A stretch of 64,000 bases of DNA from CALCNS01 sp964425745 (GCA_964425745.1 CAYRNW010000011.1:8721-72720); one strand, 5' to 3'. Counted from the stretch's first letter, positions 8,968-17,808 are shown. The notes: a model not told the origin generated them from the letters alone. A program made the numbers and translations.

Positions 8968-9013
8968 AGCCCGATGACTTTTACTTAGAAAGTTAATCGG
9001 GCTCTCTTTTTTG
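8968..9013 (+). terminator. Rho-independent terminator
   Basis: The arms AGCCCGAT and ATCGGGCT enclose a 20-base loop and are followed by CTCTTTTTT. It closes the transcript ending with the phosphoribosyltransferase gene. Confidence 0.85.
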
Positions 9014-9091
9014 TTAAATGCTTGTAAATCAACAGGAAAGCGCTAACGACGCGCGAAATATAGAAACAACGAACAAAAAGGAGGAATTTGC

Positions 9092-10285
9092 TTGACAGAA
9101 GATCATCCAAGAACCTCTTGGTCAACGTTTCTGAAAGATGTCTTCATCGTTTCTTTAGGAGCGTATGGAGGGCCTGAAGCGCATTATGGTGTGATTACAG
9201 ACCAAATGATCATCAAGAAGAAATACATTAGTGAAGAGGATTTGGTGGAACTAATCGCTCTTTGTACTTTTTTGCCGGGTCCCAGCAGTACGCAAACGAT
9301 TGTTTCAATTGGTTATAAAATTGGAGGTCCCACGCTTGCTTTTTTGACCCTCCTGGTGTGGGCATTACCAGTATTGACTGTGATGACGTTACTCTCGTTC
9401 TTAGGCCAATTTCTGCAAGAACATCACCTTTCGACAAACGCATTACGTTATATTGGACCCATGGCGGTCGGATTCATCGTGGTCGCTGCAATTAATATCG
9501 GTCGCAAAGTTCTGAGCGACTCCATGACCTGGATTTTGTTTGCATTGGCGGTGGTTTTAGCGTATTTCCTCAAGTCCCCATGGGTTTTCCCAAGCCTGTT
9601 GATTCTTGGTGGCCTAATCAGCGTTTTAAGAAGCCGAGAAACGAACCTTTGGAATAAAGTGCGTCTAACGCCACCCTGGGGCTATTTTGTTGCTTTTCTG
9701 GGGTTTGCTTTCGGTGCTTTGTTGCTGCGAGCGCTTTCGGATAACCGCATTGTGCAACTCTTTGAGAGCTTTTATCGGTATGGCTACTTGGTCATCGGTG
9801 GAGGTCAAGTCGTGGTACCGCTCATGCATACGGAGTTGGTGGAAATCAACCAATACATGACCAATCAAGAGTTCCTTACAGGATACGGGTTAGTGCAAGG
9901 CTTACCCGGGCCAATGTTCAGTTTCAGTGCATATGCTGGAGGGATGGCCGCACGGAATGGTAGCATGCTTTTCCAATTGGCTGGGGCGATTGCCGGTGGA
10001 ATCGGCATCTTCTTACCAGGTGTGTTATTAATTTTCTTTGTTTATCCTGTTTGGGAAAATTTAAAACAGATGCGAGGGATCAAGGTTTCGCTAAAAGGAG
10101 TCAATGCGGTTGCCGCTGGTTTTATTGCTGCCGCTGCGATAACCCTAATGCAAAAGAGCGGTTTTGCTTGGGATAACATATTCGTGACAGCAATTTCGAT
10201 TTTAATTCTTTGGACCAAGAAAGTTCCGGCACCGTTTTTGGTCTTGTTAACTTTAGTTGCAGGGTTTTTCATCCCTGTGTTATAA
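9092..10285 (+). CDS. Chromate transporter, CHR family (full-length, two-domain)
   Basis: A 397-residue membrane protein with the duplicated CHR domain. The first half carries GAYGGPEAHYGVI and LCTFLPGPSSTQT; the second repeats the pattern as GGGQVVVPLMH and YGLVQGLPGPMFSFSAYAGG. Members export chromate or move related oxyanions; many are annotated ChrA without proof. The start is TTG at 9092, with AAGGAGG eight bases upstream and no better ATG nearby. It has no adjacent chromate regulator. The HAD phosphatase downstream is 37 bases away. Confidence 0.87.
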   Translation: MTEDHPRTSWSTFLKDVFIVSLGAYGGPEAHYGVITDQMIIKKKYISEEDLVELIALCTFLPGPSSTQTIVSIGYKIGGPTLAFLTLLVWALPVLTVMTLLSFLGQFLQEHHLSTNALRYIGPMAVGFIVVAAINIGRKVLSDSMTWILFALAVVLAYFLKSPWVFPSLLILGGLISVLRSRETNLWNKVRLTPPWGYFVAFLGFAFGALLLRALSDNRIVQLFESFYRYGYLVIGGGQVVVPLMHTELVEINQYMTNQEFLTGYGLVQGLPGPMFSFSAYAGGMAARNGSMLFQLAGAIAGGIGIFLPGVLLIFFVYPVWENLKQMRGIKVSLKGVNAVAAGFIAAAAITLMQKSGFAWDNIFVTAISILILWTKKVPAPFLVLLTLVAGFFIPVL

Positions 10286-10322
10286 TAAAAAAACAGGAAT
10301 CTACAACTAAAGGAGCAACGTC

Positions 10323-11141
10323 ATGATGAAAGCCCTCTTCTTTGATTTAGACGGAACATTACTTGATCATAAAAAGCAAATCACTCTGGAAAGCCAGGAA
10401 GCCCTCAAACAATGCAAAGCCAATGGCATCCGTCTCTTTATTGCCACCGCTCGTCCCCCTACACTCCACAAAACTCTTGGTTTTACACAAGAGATGCTCG
10501 ATCTTTTCGATGGGGGAGTTTTCTGTAATGGTGCTTGTGTGCGATTAGAGAACAAAGATCTTTATCACTTTGTCAAACCTCATGTAGTTCGAGAGTGTTT
10601 GGAAGCCATTGAACCTTATTCGGATCTTAATATCTCCTTGCAAAGCGAAAACAACATCCACGCTTTTCGTCATCCCATTGCTGAAGATCATTTTGATAAA
10701 TGGGGAATCCATCATGATGAAATGGTACCCTTGACCCAAGAAGTAATCAACCAAACCGTGAAAATGCTGGTTTTCTATGATAACTTTGTCGATACCCAGC
10801 GAAAAGTCCCTGAAGAATTGGTGCAATGCTTGCGAACCAATTGCTTGAGTGGGGCACAATTGTATTGGACCGACGAAGGGAAATTGGTGCAGATCATCGA
10901 TGATGCGGTCAATAAAATGCAAGGCATTGAATATATCCGCCAGCAATTGCATTTGAGCAAGAAGGAAATCGCGGTCTTTGGGGACGATGTCAACGACGTT
11001 GAAATGTTGAGGGGATTTCCTAACAGTATTGCTATGGGAAATGCTTTTGATCATGTAAAATCGGTGGCTGCTCATGTCACGTTAGCGAATGATGCCGATG
11101 GCATCGCTTATGCTCTTAAAAACATTCTCAAGTTAATTTAG
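10323..11141 (+). CDS. HAD hydrolase, Cof/YidA-type
   Basis: A 272-residue phosphatase of HAD subfamily IIB. Motif I is FDLDGTLLD at the N-terminus, motif II is IATARPP, the Lys region is NKMQGIEYI, and motif IV is VFGDDVNDVEML. Such enzymes dephosphorylate sugar phosphates or other small metabolites with broad specificity. AAAGGAG lies nine bases before the ATG. The next HAD fusion gene starts 14 bases downstream, so the two are probably cotranscribed. Confidence 0.88.
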   Translation: MMKALFFDLDGTLLDHKKQITLESQEALKQCKANGIRLFIATARPPTLHKTLGFTQEMLDLFDGGVFCNGACVRLENKDLYHFVKPHVVRECLEAIEPYSDLNISLQSENNIHAFRHPIAEDHFDKWGIHHDEMVPLTQEVINQTVKMLVFYDNFVDTQRKVPEELVQCLRTNCLSGAQLYWTDEGKLVQIIDDAVNKMQGIEYIRQQLHLSKKEIAVFGDDVNDVEMLRGFPNSIAMGNAFDHVKSVAAHVTLANDADGIAYALKNILKLI

Positions 11142-11155
11142 CAAAGAAGGTACTT

Positions 11156-12382
11156 ATGCATATCATTTTTGATTTATACGGCACACTTTATCAGCCTGGG
11201 CTTTCGGTTATGTCTGTACTAAAGCAGATTAGTGATCGGTTGGGCTTACCATATCCGGACGAAGCAGAAGTGTATCAGTTGGTACATCAGGATGTGGACA
11301 CTTACTTAGGAGCGTTATATCCGCAAGTGGAAGATCGTGGAGCTTTAAAGGCTTTATTTCTGGCATATGAAAAGCAACATGCCGAAGGAGGAGACCTCTT
11401 TCCCGGAACCCAAGAGCTCTTGCAAACTTTACATCGCGCAGGTCATGTCTTATCGGTATGTTCCACCGGCAATGACACTTTCATGCAAACAGTGTTACAA
11501 CAAAATGGGATTGGAGAATATTTTACCCATATCAAGAGTGCAAGGCCGTACCGCTCCAAAGGAGCAGCTGTCGCAACGTTGCTTCAAGAAGGGGAGACTG
11601 CCGTCTTAGTGGGAGATACGCTCATCGATTTCCGTGCAGCTTGGGAAAATCACATCCCCAGTATCGGCGTTTCCTATGGATTTGGTGCTTCCGATGATTT
11701 CTCTGCTGCAACTTTCCGTGCCAGCAACATCGAAGAAATTTTGACTTGGCTGAATCATGTAGAAATATTCGCTAAAATCACACGGCATTGGTTGGCTAAA
11801 CCGAAGGCACGAATCCTCGGGATCAATGGAGTTGATACCTCGGGCAAAACTACGTTTGCACGACACTTCCAACGTTATTTACGATCCGTTGGTTTAACGG
11901 CCGAGGTGATCTCGCTGGATGATTTTCACAACCCCAAAGCAGTGCGATCTAAGGGTGCGAATGAGATTGAGGCCTATGAACAAAATGCCTTTGATACAAA
12001 GAAATTGATTCAGGAAGTGTTACAGCCAATCAAGGAGCAGGGTACCTGTATCAAGGAAATCGATTGCCTTGACCTAAAAAACGATAAATATGACAAGAAG
12101 CTGAAACTAGAGATTCATGCAGATACTCTGGTTATTTTGGAAGGGGTGCTTCTATTTAAACCGCCTCTGGAAGCTTGGTTGGATGAACGGGTTTTTTTAG
12201 ACATCTCTTTTGACGAAGTAGTGCGACGAGCCGAAAAACGTGATGTTCCCCTCTACGGACCGGAATTTTTGCAAACCTACCATCGCAAATACATTCCCAT
12301 ACAACAACGGTATCTTCAGAGTCATTCGCCCAAACAAAAAGCAGATTTTGTCATCGACTATAGCAACTTTTTAAGGGGATAA
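11156..12382 (+). CDS. Fusion of HAD phosphatase and uridine-kinase-like P-loop domain
   Basis: Two enzymes are joined in 408 residues. Residues 1 to about 195 are a HAD phosphatase of the phosphoglycolate-phosphatase type (FDLYGTLY, VCSTGND, LVGDTLIDFRAA). Residues from about 215 on are a uridine kinase/phosphoribulokinase-like NTPase with Walker A GVDTSGKTTFA, the substrate segment SLDDFHNP, and LVILEGVLLF as Walker B. A short helical linker (WLNHVEIFAKITRHWLAKPKA) joins them. No frameshift or stop lies between the halves. Coupled phosphorylation/dephosphorylation of a nucleoside is possible but not shown. Confidence 0.82.
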   Translation: MHIIFDLYGTLYQPGLSVMSVLKQISDRLGLPYPDEAEVYQLVHQDVDTYLGALYPQVEDRGALKALFLAYEKQHAEGGDLFPGTQELLQTLHRAGHVLSVCSTGNDTFMQTVLQQNGIGEYFTHIKSARPYRSKGAAVATLLQEGETAVLVGDTLIDFRAAWENHIPSIGVSYGFGASDDFSAATFRASNIEEILTWLNHVEIFAKITRHWLAKPKARILGINGVDTSGKTTFARHFQRYLRSVGLTAEVISLDDFHNPKAVRSKGANEIEAYEQNAFDTKKLIQEVLQPIKEQGTCIKEIDCLDLKNDKYDKKLKLEIHADTLVILEGVLLFKPPLEAWLDERVFLDISFDEVVRRAEKRDVPLYGPEFLQTYHRKYIPIQQRYLQSHSPKQKADFVIDYSNFLRG

Positions 12383-12413
12383 CCGCATAAAATAGAATGA
12401 AAGGGGCTTCTTA

Positions 12414-12842
12414 ATGGAAAACTTCAAGCCTAAAGTCGCCTTCATCTGTGTTCATAACTCTTGCCGCAGTCAAATGGCTGAAGCGCTCGGTAAACTCTTT
12501 GCTGCCGATGCTTTTGACAGTTACTCAGGCGGTACCGAGACCAAACCGCAAATCAATCAGGATGCAGTGCACCTAATCAAAGAGATTTATAATGTGGATA
12601 TGGAAGCCACGCAAACCTCTAAACTAGTGACCGATCTACCCGAGTGTGATATTGTTATCAAAATGGGCTGTGCGGTTTATTGTCCTTTTTTTCCGGGTCG
12701 TTATGAAGAAAACTGGGGCCTTGAAGACCCGACCGGAAAAAGCGACGACGAATTCAAGATCATTATTGACGTAATCGAGCGTAATATCAAACACCTCGCC
12801 CAACGAATCCTCAACAACGAAATCACCTACGAAGACTGGTGA
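12414..12842 (+). CDS. arsC: Arsenate reductase, thioredoxin-coupled (LMW-PTPase fold)
   Basis: The 142-residue protein matches ArsC of the Staphylococcus/Bacillus type. The P-loop CVHNSCR (Cys12 to Arg18) is the nucleophilic CX5R site. The second redox pair is visible as Cys86 and Cys90 in KMGCAVYCPFFPG. The C-terminal EDPTGKSDDEF motif carries the catalytic Asp. It reduces arsenate to arsenite using thioredoxin. No arsenite pump or ArsR lies next to it. A terminator follows 47 bases after the stop, inside the left arm of the RAYT element. Confidence 0.88.
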   Translation: MENFKPKVAFICVHNSCRSQMAEALGKLFAADAFDSYSGGTETKPQINQDAVHLIKEIYNVDMEATQTSKLVTDLPECDIVIKMGCAVYCPFFPGRYEENWGLEDPTGKSDDEFKIIIDVIERNIKHLAQRILNNEITYEDW

Positions 12843-12889
12843 GACTTGGGGATTCTTGGGGACGGTTCTCTCCCCCTCATTTTACCAAA

Positions 12890-12920
12890 GCGTTGCCAAT
12901 TACACGGCGGCGCTTTTTTT
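12890..12920 (+). terminator. Rho-independent terminator
   Basis: The arms GCGTTGCC and GGCGGCGC (two G-T pairs) are followed by seven T. It lies after arsC and inside the left arm of the RAYT element, so it also shields the transposase from read-through. Confidence 0.7.
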
Positions 12921-13018
12921 GATCTTGATGTAAAAATAAAATGAAATAAATACAATCTTATGATATGATGTCCGAGATAGAGATATAGGGTTCAAGATAG
13001 AGAGAGGGAGGGAATACT

Positions 13019-13804
13019 ATGCCAAGAGATCAACGGCAGAGAAGTGAAAGTGGGATTTATCATATTGTGATGCGCGGAATTAACCGTGCTGTTATTTTCA
13101 AAGATGAAGAAGATTGCAGTGTGTTTCTGCGTTATGTAGAAAAAGCAAAAGCAGAGGCGAAGTTTCAACTTTATGCGTATTGTTTGATGTCAAATCATAT
13201 TCACTTATTATTGAAAGAGGGAGAAGAGGAGCTTGGAATCGCCTTTAGACGAATCGGTTCGGGGTTTGTAGGGTGGTACAATCGCAAATATGAGCGCTGT
13301 GGCCATCTTTTTCAAGATCGATTTCGCAGCGAGCCTGTGGAGAGTGAGCAGTACCTATTTACAGTTCTTCGATATATTCACCAAAATCCGGTAAAGGCAG
13401 GGGTTGCAAAGACCGTTCTTGAGTATCCCTGGAGTAGTATTCACGAGTATTGCTCAGCTGCCAAGCTATGCAACACGAATGATGCACTAAAATGGTATGA
13501 AAATTTAGAACCTTGCAAAAGTATAGAGGATTTTTTACGAAGCCAGGAATACGAAAGCTCGATAAAGGATTGGAACAATACAAATTGGACGTATCAGAAA
13601 ACCCTCGAATCGTATGAGTTCCTTCGAACGGCGACACCCTGGGAACAACGAGAACAGCTTTCCGAACAAGATCGATTTGAGTGGATGAAAATTTTGATCA
13701 AGATGGAAGCACCGATTGCGAAGATCGTGCAATTAACAGAAATCAACCGTTGTTTTGTAGAAAAATCTGTTGCTGGAATTGGAAAAAGAGAGGAAAAATA
13801 TTGA
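13019..13804 (+). CDS. REP-associated tyrosine transposase (Y1, IS200-like)
   Basis: The protein has 261 residues and the TnpA_REP/IS200-type nuclease fold. The HUH motif is SNHIHLLL (His60, His62), and the catalytic tyrosine is Tyr119 in LRYIHQNPVKAG. After the nuclease domain comes a helical region ending in IAKIVQLTEINRCFVEK, a helix-turn-helix-like tail seen in Firmicute RAYTs, here rather short. Such enzymes cut and join single-stranded palindromic repeats. The gene is complete. AGGGAGGGAA precedes the ATG. Ends of repeat family A flank it closely on both sides. Confidence 0.9.
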   Translation: MPRDQRQRSESGIYHIVMRGINRAVIFKDEEDCSVFLRYVEKAKAEAKFQLYAYCLMSNHIHLLLKEGEEELGIAFRRIGSGFVGWYNRKYERCGHLFQDRFRSEPVESEQYLFTVLRYIHQNPVKAGVAKTVLEYPWSSIHEYCSAAKLCNTNDALKWYENLEPCKSIEDFLRSQEYESSIKDWNNTNWTYQKTLESYEFLRTATPWEQREQLSEQDRFEWMKILIKMEAPIAKIVQLTEINRCFVEKSVAGIGKREEKY

Positions 13805-13965
13805 GGGAGAGAACCGTCCCCTAGGTAACTGACTTATGTCAGAAATACAATAAAAGTTTATGACAAATGACATAAACTAATGTTATTTTGTAAAGGAATA
13901 TTGTATTTATACCAAGAATTGACTAAAAAGCAAAAATTAACTTTACGAAAAATTTTACAAACACC

Positions 13966-13994
13966 TTGCATACTTTTTACCAGCATGGTATAAT
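13966..13994 (+). promoter_or_regulatory. Sigma-A promoter of the lipoprotein / apbE genes
   Basis: TTGCAT at 13966-13971 and TATAAT at 13989-13994 are 17 bases apart. The start codon is 42 bases downstream. Two upstream palindromes (CTGACttatGTCAG near 13827 and TTTATG...CATAAA near 13857) could be regulator sites, but I cannot name a factor. Confidence 0.75.
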
Positions 13995-14035
13995 GACAAC
14001 GTTGTTTGAGTCACAAAATTATTGGAGGGACAAAA

Positions 14036-15082
14036 ATGAAAAAGACATTATCAATCGTATTGGTGTTAGTCATGGCTTTAAGTTTATTAGCCGGCTGCAA
14101 CCAAACCCCAGCACCTACCCCAACCCCAGATCCGGTTCCGGAAACCCCGACCATTGTAAAAGTTGGTTTGGGAAGTGTTCTTTCTATTGCTAAATCCAAA
14201 GATGCTGCTACCGATGTTACCCCGGTTGGACAAGCCGATGTAACCGTTGCTGCTGTTGGATTTGACAAAGATGGCAAGATTCTCAGTGTTGATATCGACA
14301 CCGCTCAAACCAAAATTGCTTTTGATGCTGCTTTCGCTGTTACTTCTGACCTTACCGCCGAAGTTCCCAGCAAAACCGATCTTGGCGATGATTATGGCAT
14401 GAAAAAAGCTTCCGGCATTGAAAAAGAATGGTTTGAACAAATGGCTGCTTTGGAAGAATGGATGATTGGGAAAACCATTGAAGAAGTCAAAGCGATGCCT
14501 ATGGACGAAGATGGATATCCTACCGATGCAGACATGGTTGCTTCTGTAACCATGAATGTTGCTGGTTATATTGATGCTGTTGAACAAGCTTGGACTGACG
14601 CCATTGAAGTTGAAGGTGGCGCTACCGTTGGTTTAGGCGTAAAAACCTTAATCAACAAATCCAAAGGCTATTCCATGGTGGATGGCAAAGAAACCCTTCC
14701 TTTAGCTCAAGCAGATACCTATTTAGCTGCTGTTGCTTTTGATGCCGATGATAAAGTTGTTGGCGCTGTGATCGATACCGCTCAAGTCAAAATCAAATTT
14801 GACGCTGCCGGTGTTGTTACCAACAGAGAAGATGAACTGATGACCAAACAAGAACTCAAGGAAGGCTACAACATGAAGGGCGCTTCTGGCATTGAAAAAG
14901 AATGGTATGAACAAGCCAATGCTTTAGCTGCTTGGATGGTTGGACAAACTGCTGAAGAAATCAGCGCTATGCCTTTAGATGAAGACGGATATCCCACCGA
15001 TGCGGATGTCTTGGCTTCCGTTACAGTTCATGTGACCGAATATTTAGCCGTTGTTGCAGAAGCATTTACCGTTGCTAAATAA
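14036..15082 (+). CDS. Lipoprotein with two tandem copies of one domain
   Basis: The 348-residue protein starts with a lipoprotein signal (lipobox LLAGC, Cys21) and a Pro/Thr-rich linker. Then come two homologous domains of about 150 residues, each running VGLG...SIAKSK, a QADVTVAAVGFDKDGKI-like strand, IDTAQ.KI.FD, a GMK.ASGIEKEW.EQ helix and a strictly repeated DEDGYPTDAD turn. The KDGKI...V pattern recalls FMN-binding (RnfG/PplA-type) domains, and the next gene is apbE, which attaches FMN covalently. I see no clear ApbE target motif (DGxS/TGAT). The start at 14036 has GGAGGG nine bases upstream; an ATG upstream lacks one. Confidence 0.72.
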   Translation: MKKTLSIVLVLVMALSLLAGCNQTPAPTPTPDPVPETPTIVKVGLGSVLSIAKSKDAATDVTPVGQADVTVAAVGFDKDGKILSVDIDTAQTKIAFDAAFAVTSDLTAEVPSKTDLGDDYGMKKASGIEKEWFEQMAALEEWMIGKTIEEVKAMPMDEDGYPTDADMVASVTMNVAGYIDAVEQAWTDAIEVEGGATVGLGVKTLINKSKGYSMVDGKETLPLAQADTYLAAVAFDADDKVVGAVIDTAQVKIKFDAAGVVTNREDELMTKQELKEGYNMKGASGIEKEWYEQANALAAWMVGQTAEEISAMPLDEDGYPTDADVLASVTVHVTEYLAVVAEAFTVAK

Positions 15083-15100
15083 GTAAAACAACAAAAAACT

Positions 15101-15128
15101 CCCTCCCTCAAACGAGGGAGGGTTTTTT
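15101..15128 (+). terminator. Rho-independent terminator
   Basis: The arms CCCTCCCTC and GAGGGAGGG with an AAAC loop are followed by six T. It lies between the lipoprotein and apbE, so apbE is probably expressed by partial read-through or its own promoter. Confidence 0.9.
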
Positions 15129-15158
15129 ACTTTCAACAAGAAATGTAGGATTGGTGTT

Positions 15159-16241
15159 ATGAAACGTCTTTATACAACTTTTTCAATCGTTTTTATCAGT
15201 GTTCTTCTCATCAGCCTGAGTGGGTGTAATTCCACACCTTCACTAAAACGGTATTCTTATAACTTTACAGGTGCGTTTGATACCGCCTTTCAAGTGATTG
15301 CTTATACCGAGAAAGAAGAGCACTTTAACGACTTAACTGCCTATTTGGAGAGTCGAATGCAGGAATTACATCGACTCTATGATAAATATAATACTTATGA
15401 AGGTATTACCAACCTTAAAAGTCTAAATGAACAAGCTGCCTTGGAGCCAGTACGAGTGGAGCAGCCTTTATTTGATCTTTTATTGTTTGCAAAAGAGATG
15501 AATGCGCAAACCAGTGGTAAAACCAATATTGCGTTTGGTGCGGTATTGAAAATTTGGTCTGATTATCGGGAAGACGGAATCAATGAACCCGAGTCAGCTG
15601 CAATTCCTCCCATGGAACTTTTAGAAAAAGCAGCCGAACATACAAACATTAATGACCTAATTCTCGATGCAGAAGAACGGACGGTTTTCTACCAAGATAG
15701 CAAGCTTTCTCTTGATGTTGGTGCCGTTGGCAAGGGGTATGCTACTGAACTTGTCGTACAAGAACTGATTGAAAAAGGATACTCGTCTTTCATCCTCAGC
15801 TCAGGAGGCAATGTGCGCACGGTCGGACAGCCTTTTGAGAAAGATCGCAGCAAATGGGGAGTTGGCTTACAAGACCCAAACCGATATGTGTTTGGTGACA
15901 ATCGTACCCTCGACACAGTCTATGTAAACGATATGTCCGTCGTCAGCTCCGGTGATTATCAGCGGTATTATTATGTTGGGGATGAGAGGATTCATCACCT
16001 AATCGACCCGGCAACCCTACAACCAGCGAACTATTTCCGCGCAGTCAATATCCTGTTTGTCGATTCAGGCAAAGCAGATTTTTACTCTACTGAGCTATTT
16101 TTACTGCCCTATGAAGAGGGACGAGCCTTTGCCGAAGCCACTCCTGGATTAGAAGCCCAATGGATCTTCCCGGATGGCAGCATTGAAATGACCGAGGGAT
16201 TTGCTGCTGTAGCAAAGAGCCAAGGTGCAGTTCCCCAATAA
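15159..16241 (+). CDS. apbE: FAD:protein FMN transferase, lipoprotein form
   Basis: ApbE attaches FMN from FAD to Thr/Ser of target proteins outside the membrane. The 360 residues carry a signal peptide with lipobox LSGC (Cys23), FTGAFDTAF near the start, the KSYATELVVQ-type core here as DVGAVGKGYATE, SSGGNVRTVG, and HHLIDPATLQPA, which supplies metal/FAD ligands. The length is normal. It lies between the duplicated lipoprotein and an FMN reductase, forming an apparent extracytoplasmic flavin module. Confidence 0.92.
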   Translation: MKRLYTTFSIVFISVLLISLSGCNSTPSLKRYSYNFTGAFDTAFQVIAYTEKEEHFNDLTAYLESRMQELHRLYDKYNTYEGITNLKSLNEQAALEPVRVEQPLFDLLLFAKEMNAQTSGKTNIAFGAVLKIWSDYREDGINEPESAAIPPMELLEKAAEHTNINDLILDAEERTVFYQDSKLSLDVGAVGKGYATELVVQELIEKGYSSFILSSGGNVRTVGQPFEKDRSKWGVGLQDPNRYVFGDNRTLDTVYVNDMSVVSSGDYQRYYYVGDERIHHLIDPATLQPANYFRAVNILFVDSGKADFYSTELFLLPYEEGRAFAEATPGLEAQWIFPDGSIEMTEGFAAVAKSQGAVPQ

Positions 16242-16261
16242 GTTTTGAAAGGAGTCTAGTC

Positions 16262-16798
16262 ATGACAAAAATTCATCTGGTTGCTCTGAATGGCAGTCTG
16301 CGAAAACAATCGTTTAACCTCGCAGCCTTGCGTTACCTGCAAACCATCCTTCCTGAACACGTGACCCTTGAGATCCTTGACTTATCGCAGATCCCTTTCT
16401 TCAATGAAGATGTAGAAGCGGAAGGGATTCCCGCGGTGGTTCAAGCATTTCGCGAAAAAATCACGGCGGCACAAGGTATCCTTTTGGCAACACCGGAATA
16501 TAATTATTCAATTCCACCGGTTCTGAAAAATGCCTTAGATTGGGCATCGCGCGGGAAGAATATTATGGCCAAAAAACCGACCGCCATTTTAAGTGCCTCG
16601 ATTGGCATGTTTGGTGGCGCTAGGGTGCAGTATCATTTAAGACAAGTCACCACTGCACTCGATATGCGTACACTTAACAAACCGGAAGTTTTCATTACCA
16701 GTGCCGGAAGCAAGGTGAACGATCGGGGTGAATTGACCGATGAGCGCAGCCAAAGTAATCTCAAAAAGCTTTTGGACGCTCTTTTAGAAAGTATCTAA
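16262..16798 (+). CDS. NADPH-dependent FMN reductase (flavodoxin-like)
   Basis: A 178-residue flavodoxin-fold reductase of the SsuE/ChrR/azoreductase type. The FMN phosphate loop is NGSLRKQSFN, and TPEYNYSIPPVLKNALDWASR is the family signature. It reduces free or bound FMN, quinones or other acceptors with NAD(P)H. It starts 20 bases after apbE with GAAAGGAG upstream, so it is part of the same transcript and could feed electrons or reduced flavin to that module. Confidence 0.88.
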   Translation: MTKIHLVALNGSLRKQSFNLAALRYLQTILPEHVTLEILDLSQIPFFNEDVEAEGIPAVVQAFREKITAAQGILLATPEYNYSIPPVLKNALDWASRGKNIMAKKPTAILSASIGMFGGARVQYHLRQVTTALDMRTLNKPEVFITSAGSKVNDRGELTDERSQSNLKKLLDALLESI

Positions 16799-16821
16799 CC
16801 AAAGTGGAAAGGTGGGGTTCT

Positions 16822-17757
16822 ATGTCATACAACCTTCCCTCTAAAATCGGCTATGCCTGCATCACGCTCGACATGCCGATACGAGGATACAGGACTTGTA
16901 AGCAAAAAAATGCGACCCCTGAGTTGCTATATGAGTTGATCGAACATAATTTGGAAGTTCTTGATGCTCAACTGCTGTACAATCAACGGGAAGAAATCAA
17001 GCTGTTTCGCATCAGTTCAGACATTATTCCTTTTGGTTCGAGCCCTGTCAACACCTTACCATGGTGGGAAATCTTTGCACCGCAATTTGAGGAATTAGCA
17101 AAATTAATCACACAAAGCCAAGCCAGAGTTTCCATGCACCCCGGGCAATATACAGTAATCAACTCGCCAAATCCGGATGTGGTAGAGCGAGCTGTGGCAG
17201 ATTTGGAATATCATGCACGGTTCCTAGACGCTTTACAAACCAATGGGGAACATAAGCTGATCCTGCATGTGGGGGGCGTATACGGGAACCGCCAGGAAGC
17301 AATGGCTCGTTTTGCCGACAGCTATGAGCGCTTGCCTCAACAGGTTTTAAAGAGGTTGGTCATTGAAAATGATGATAAATCGTATCCCATTGGTGATGTT
17401 TTAGATCTTGGGCACATGCTTCACATACCGGTTGTCTATGATAATCTGCATAACGCAGTACTTCCAACAGATCTTGCCACAGATGACAAGACTTGGATCA
17501 AAGAAGCAAAAGCCACCTGGAGTGAAAAGGATGGAAATCAGAAGATCCATTACTCGCAACAAGACCCTGAAAAAAGAGTTGGCTCTCATTCGGAATCGAT
17601 TGAGGTTAGAGAATTTCTTTCTTTTTATGAAAAACTTGAGACGCCAGCTCCCGATATTATGCTAGAAGTGAAAGACAAGAATCGCTCTGCCGTTGCATGT
17701 ATCCACGCATTAAAACAAATTTCTATAGATTCCATTGAAAAAGCAGGAAAATTCTAA
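16822..17757 (+). CDS. uvsE: UV DNA damage endonuclease
   Basis: The 311-residue TIM-barrel endonuclease makes a single-strand cut 5' of UV photoproducts. The family signatures are the N-terminal KIGYACITL, FRISSDIIPFGS, VSMHPGQYTVINSP, LILHVGG, RLVIENDDKSY and VYDNLHNAVLP, which together give the metal-binding His/Glu/Asp set. A GTG 18 bases upstream is in frame, but AAAGGTGGGG before the ATG at 16822 supports the shorter form. It follows the FMN reductase by 23 bases. Confidence 0.92.
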   Translation: MSYNLPSKIGYACITLDMPIRGYRTCKQKNATPELLYELIEHNLEVLDAQLLYNQREEIKLFRISSDIIPFGSSPVNTLPWWEIFAPQFEELAKLITQSQARVSMHPGQYTVINSPNPDVVERAVADLEYHARFLDALQTNGEHKLILHVGGVYGNRQEAMARFADSYERLPQQVLKRLVIENDDKSYPIGDVLDLGHMLHIPVVYDNLHNAVLPTDLATDDKTWIKEAKATWSEKDGNQKIHYSQQDPEKRVGSHSESIEVREFLSFYEKLETPAPDIMLEVKDKNRSAVACIHALKQISIDSIEKAGKF

Positions 17758-17808
17758 AGGAAGTGGAACTAAAGCGGAGGAATCATTCTAGAACACGGAG
17801 GCAAAAGT

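Larger units (their letters stand above)
12856..13822 (+). mobile_element. RAYT-bearing family A element
   Basis: The segment begins TTGGGGACGGTTCTCTCC and ends in the inverted copy AGAGAACCGTCCCC-TA, with the transposase gene inside; its stop is only about 18 bases from the right end. The same ends delimit the 72-bp repeats found elsewhere in the window. Just inside the left end is TTTTACCA, the beginning of the inner palindrome also seen in the short copies. This is therefore the likely parent of family A. A partial extra end (CTTGGGGATT) lies immediately to the left. Confidence 0.75.
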
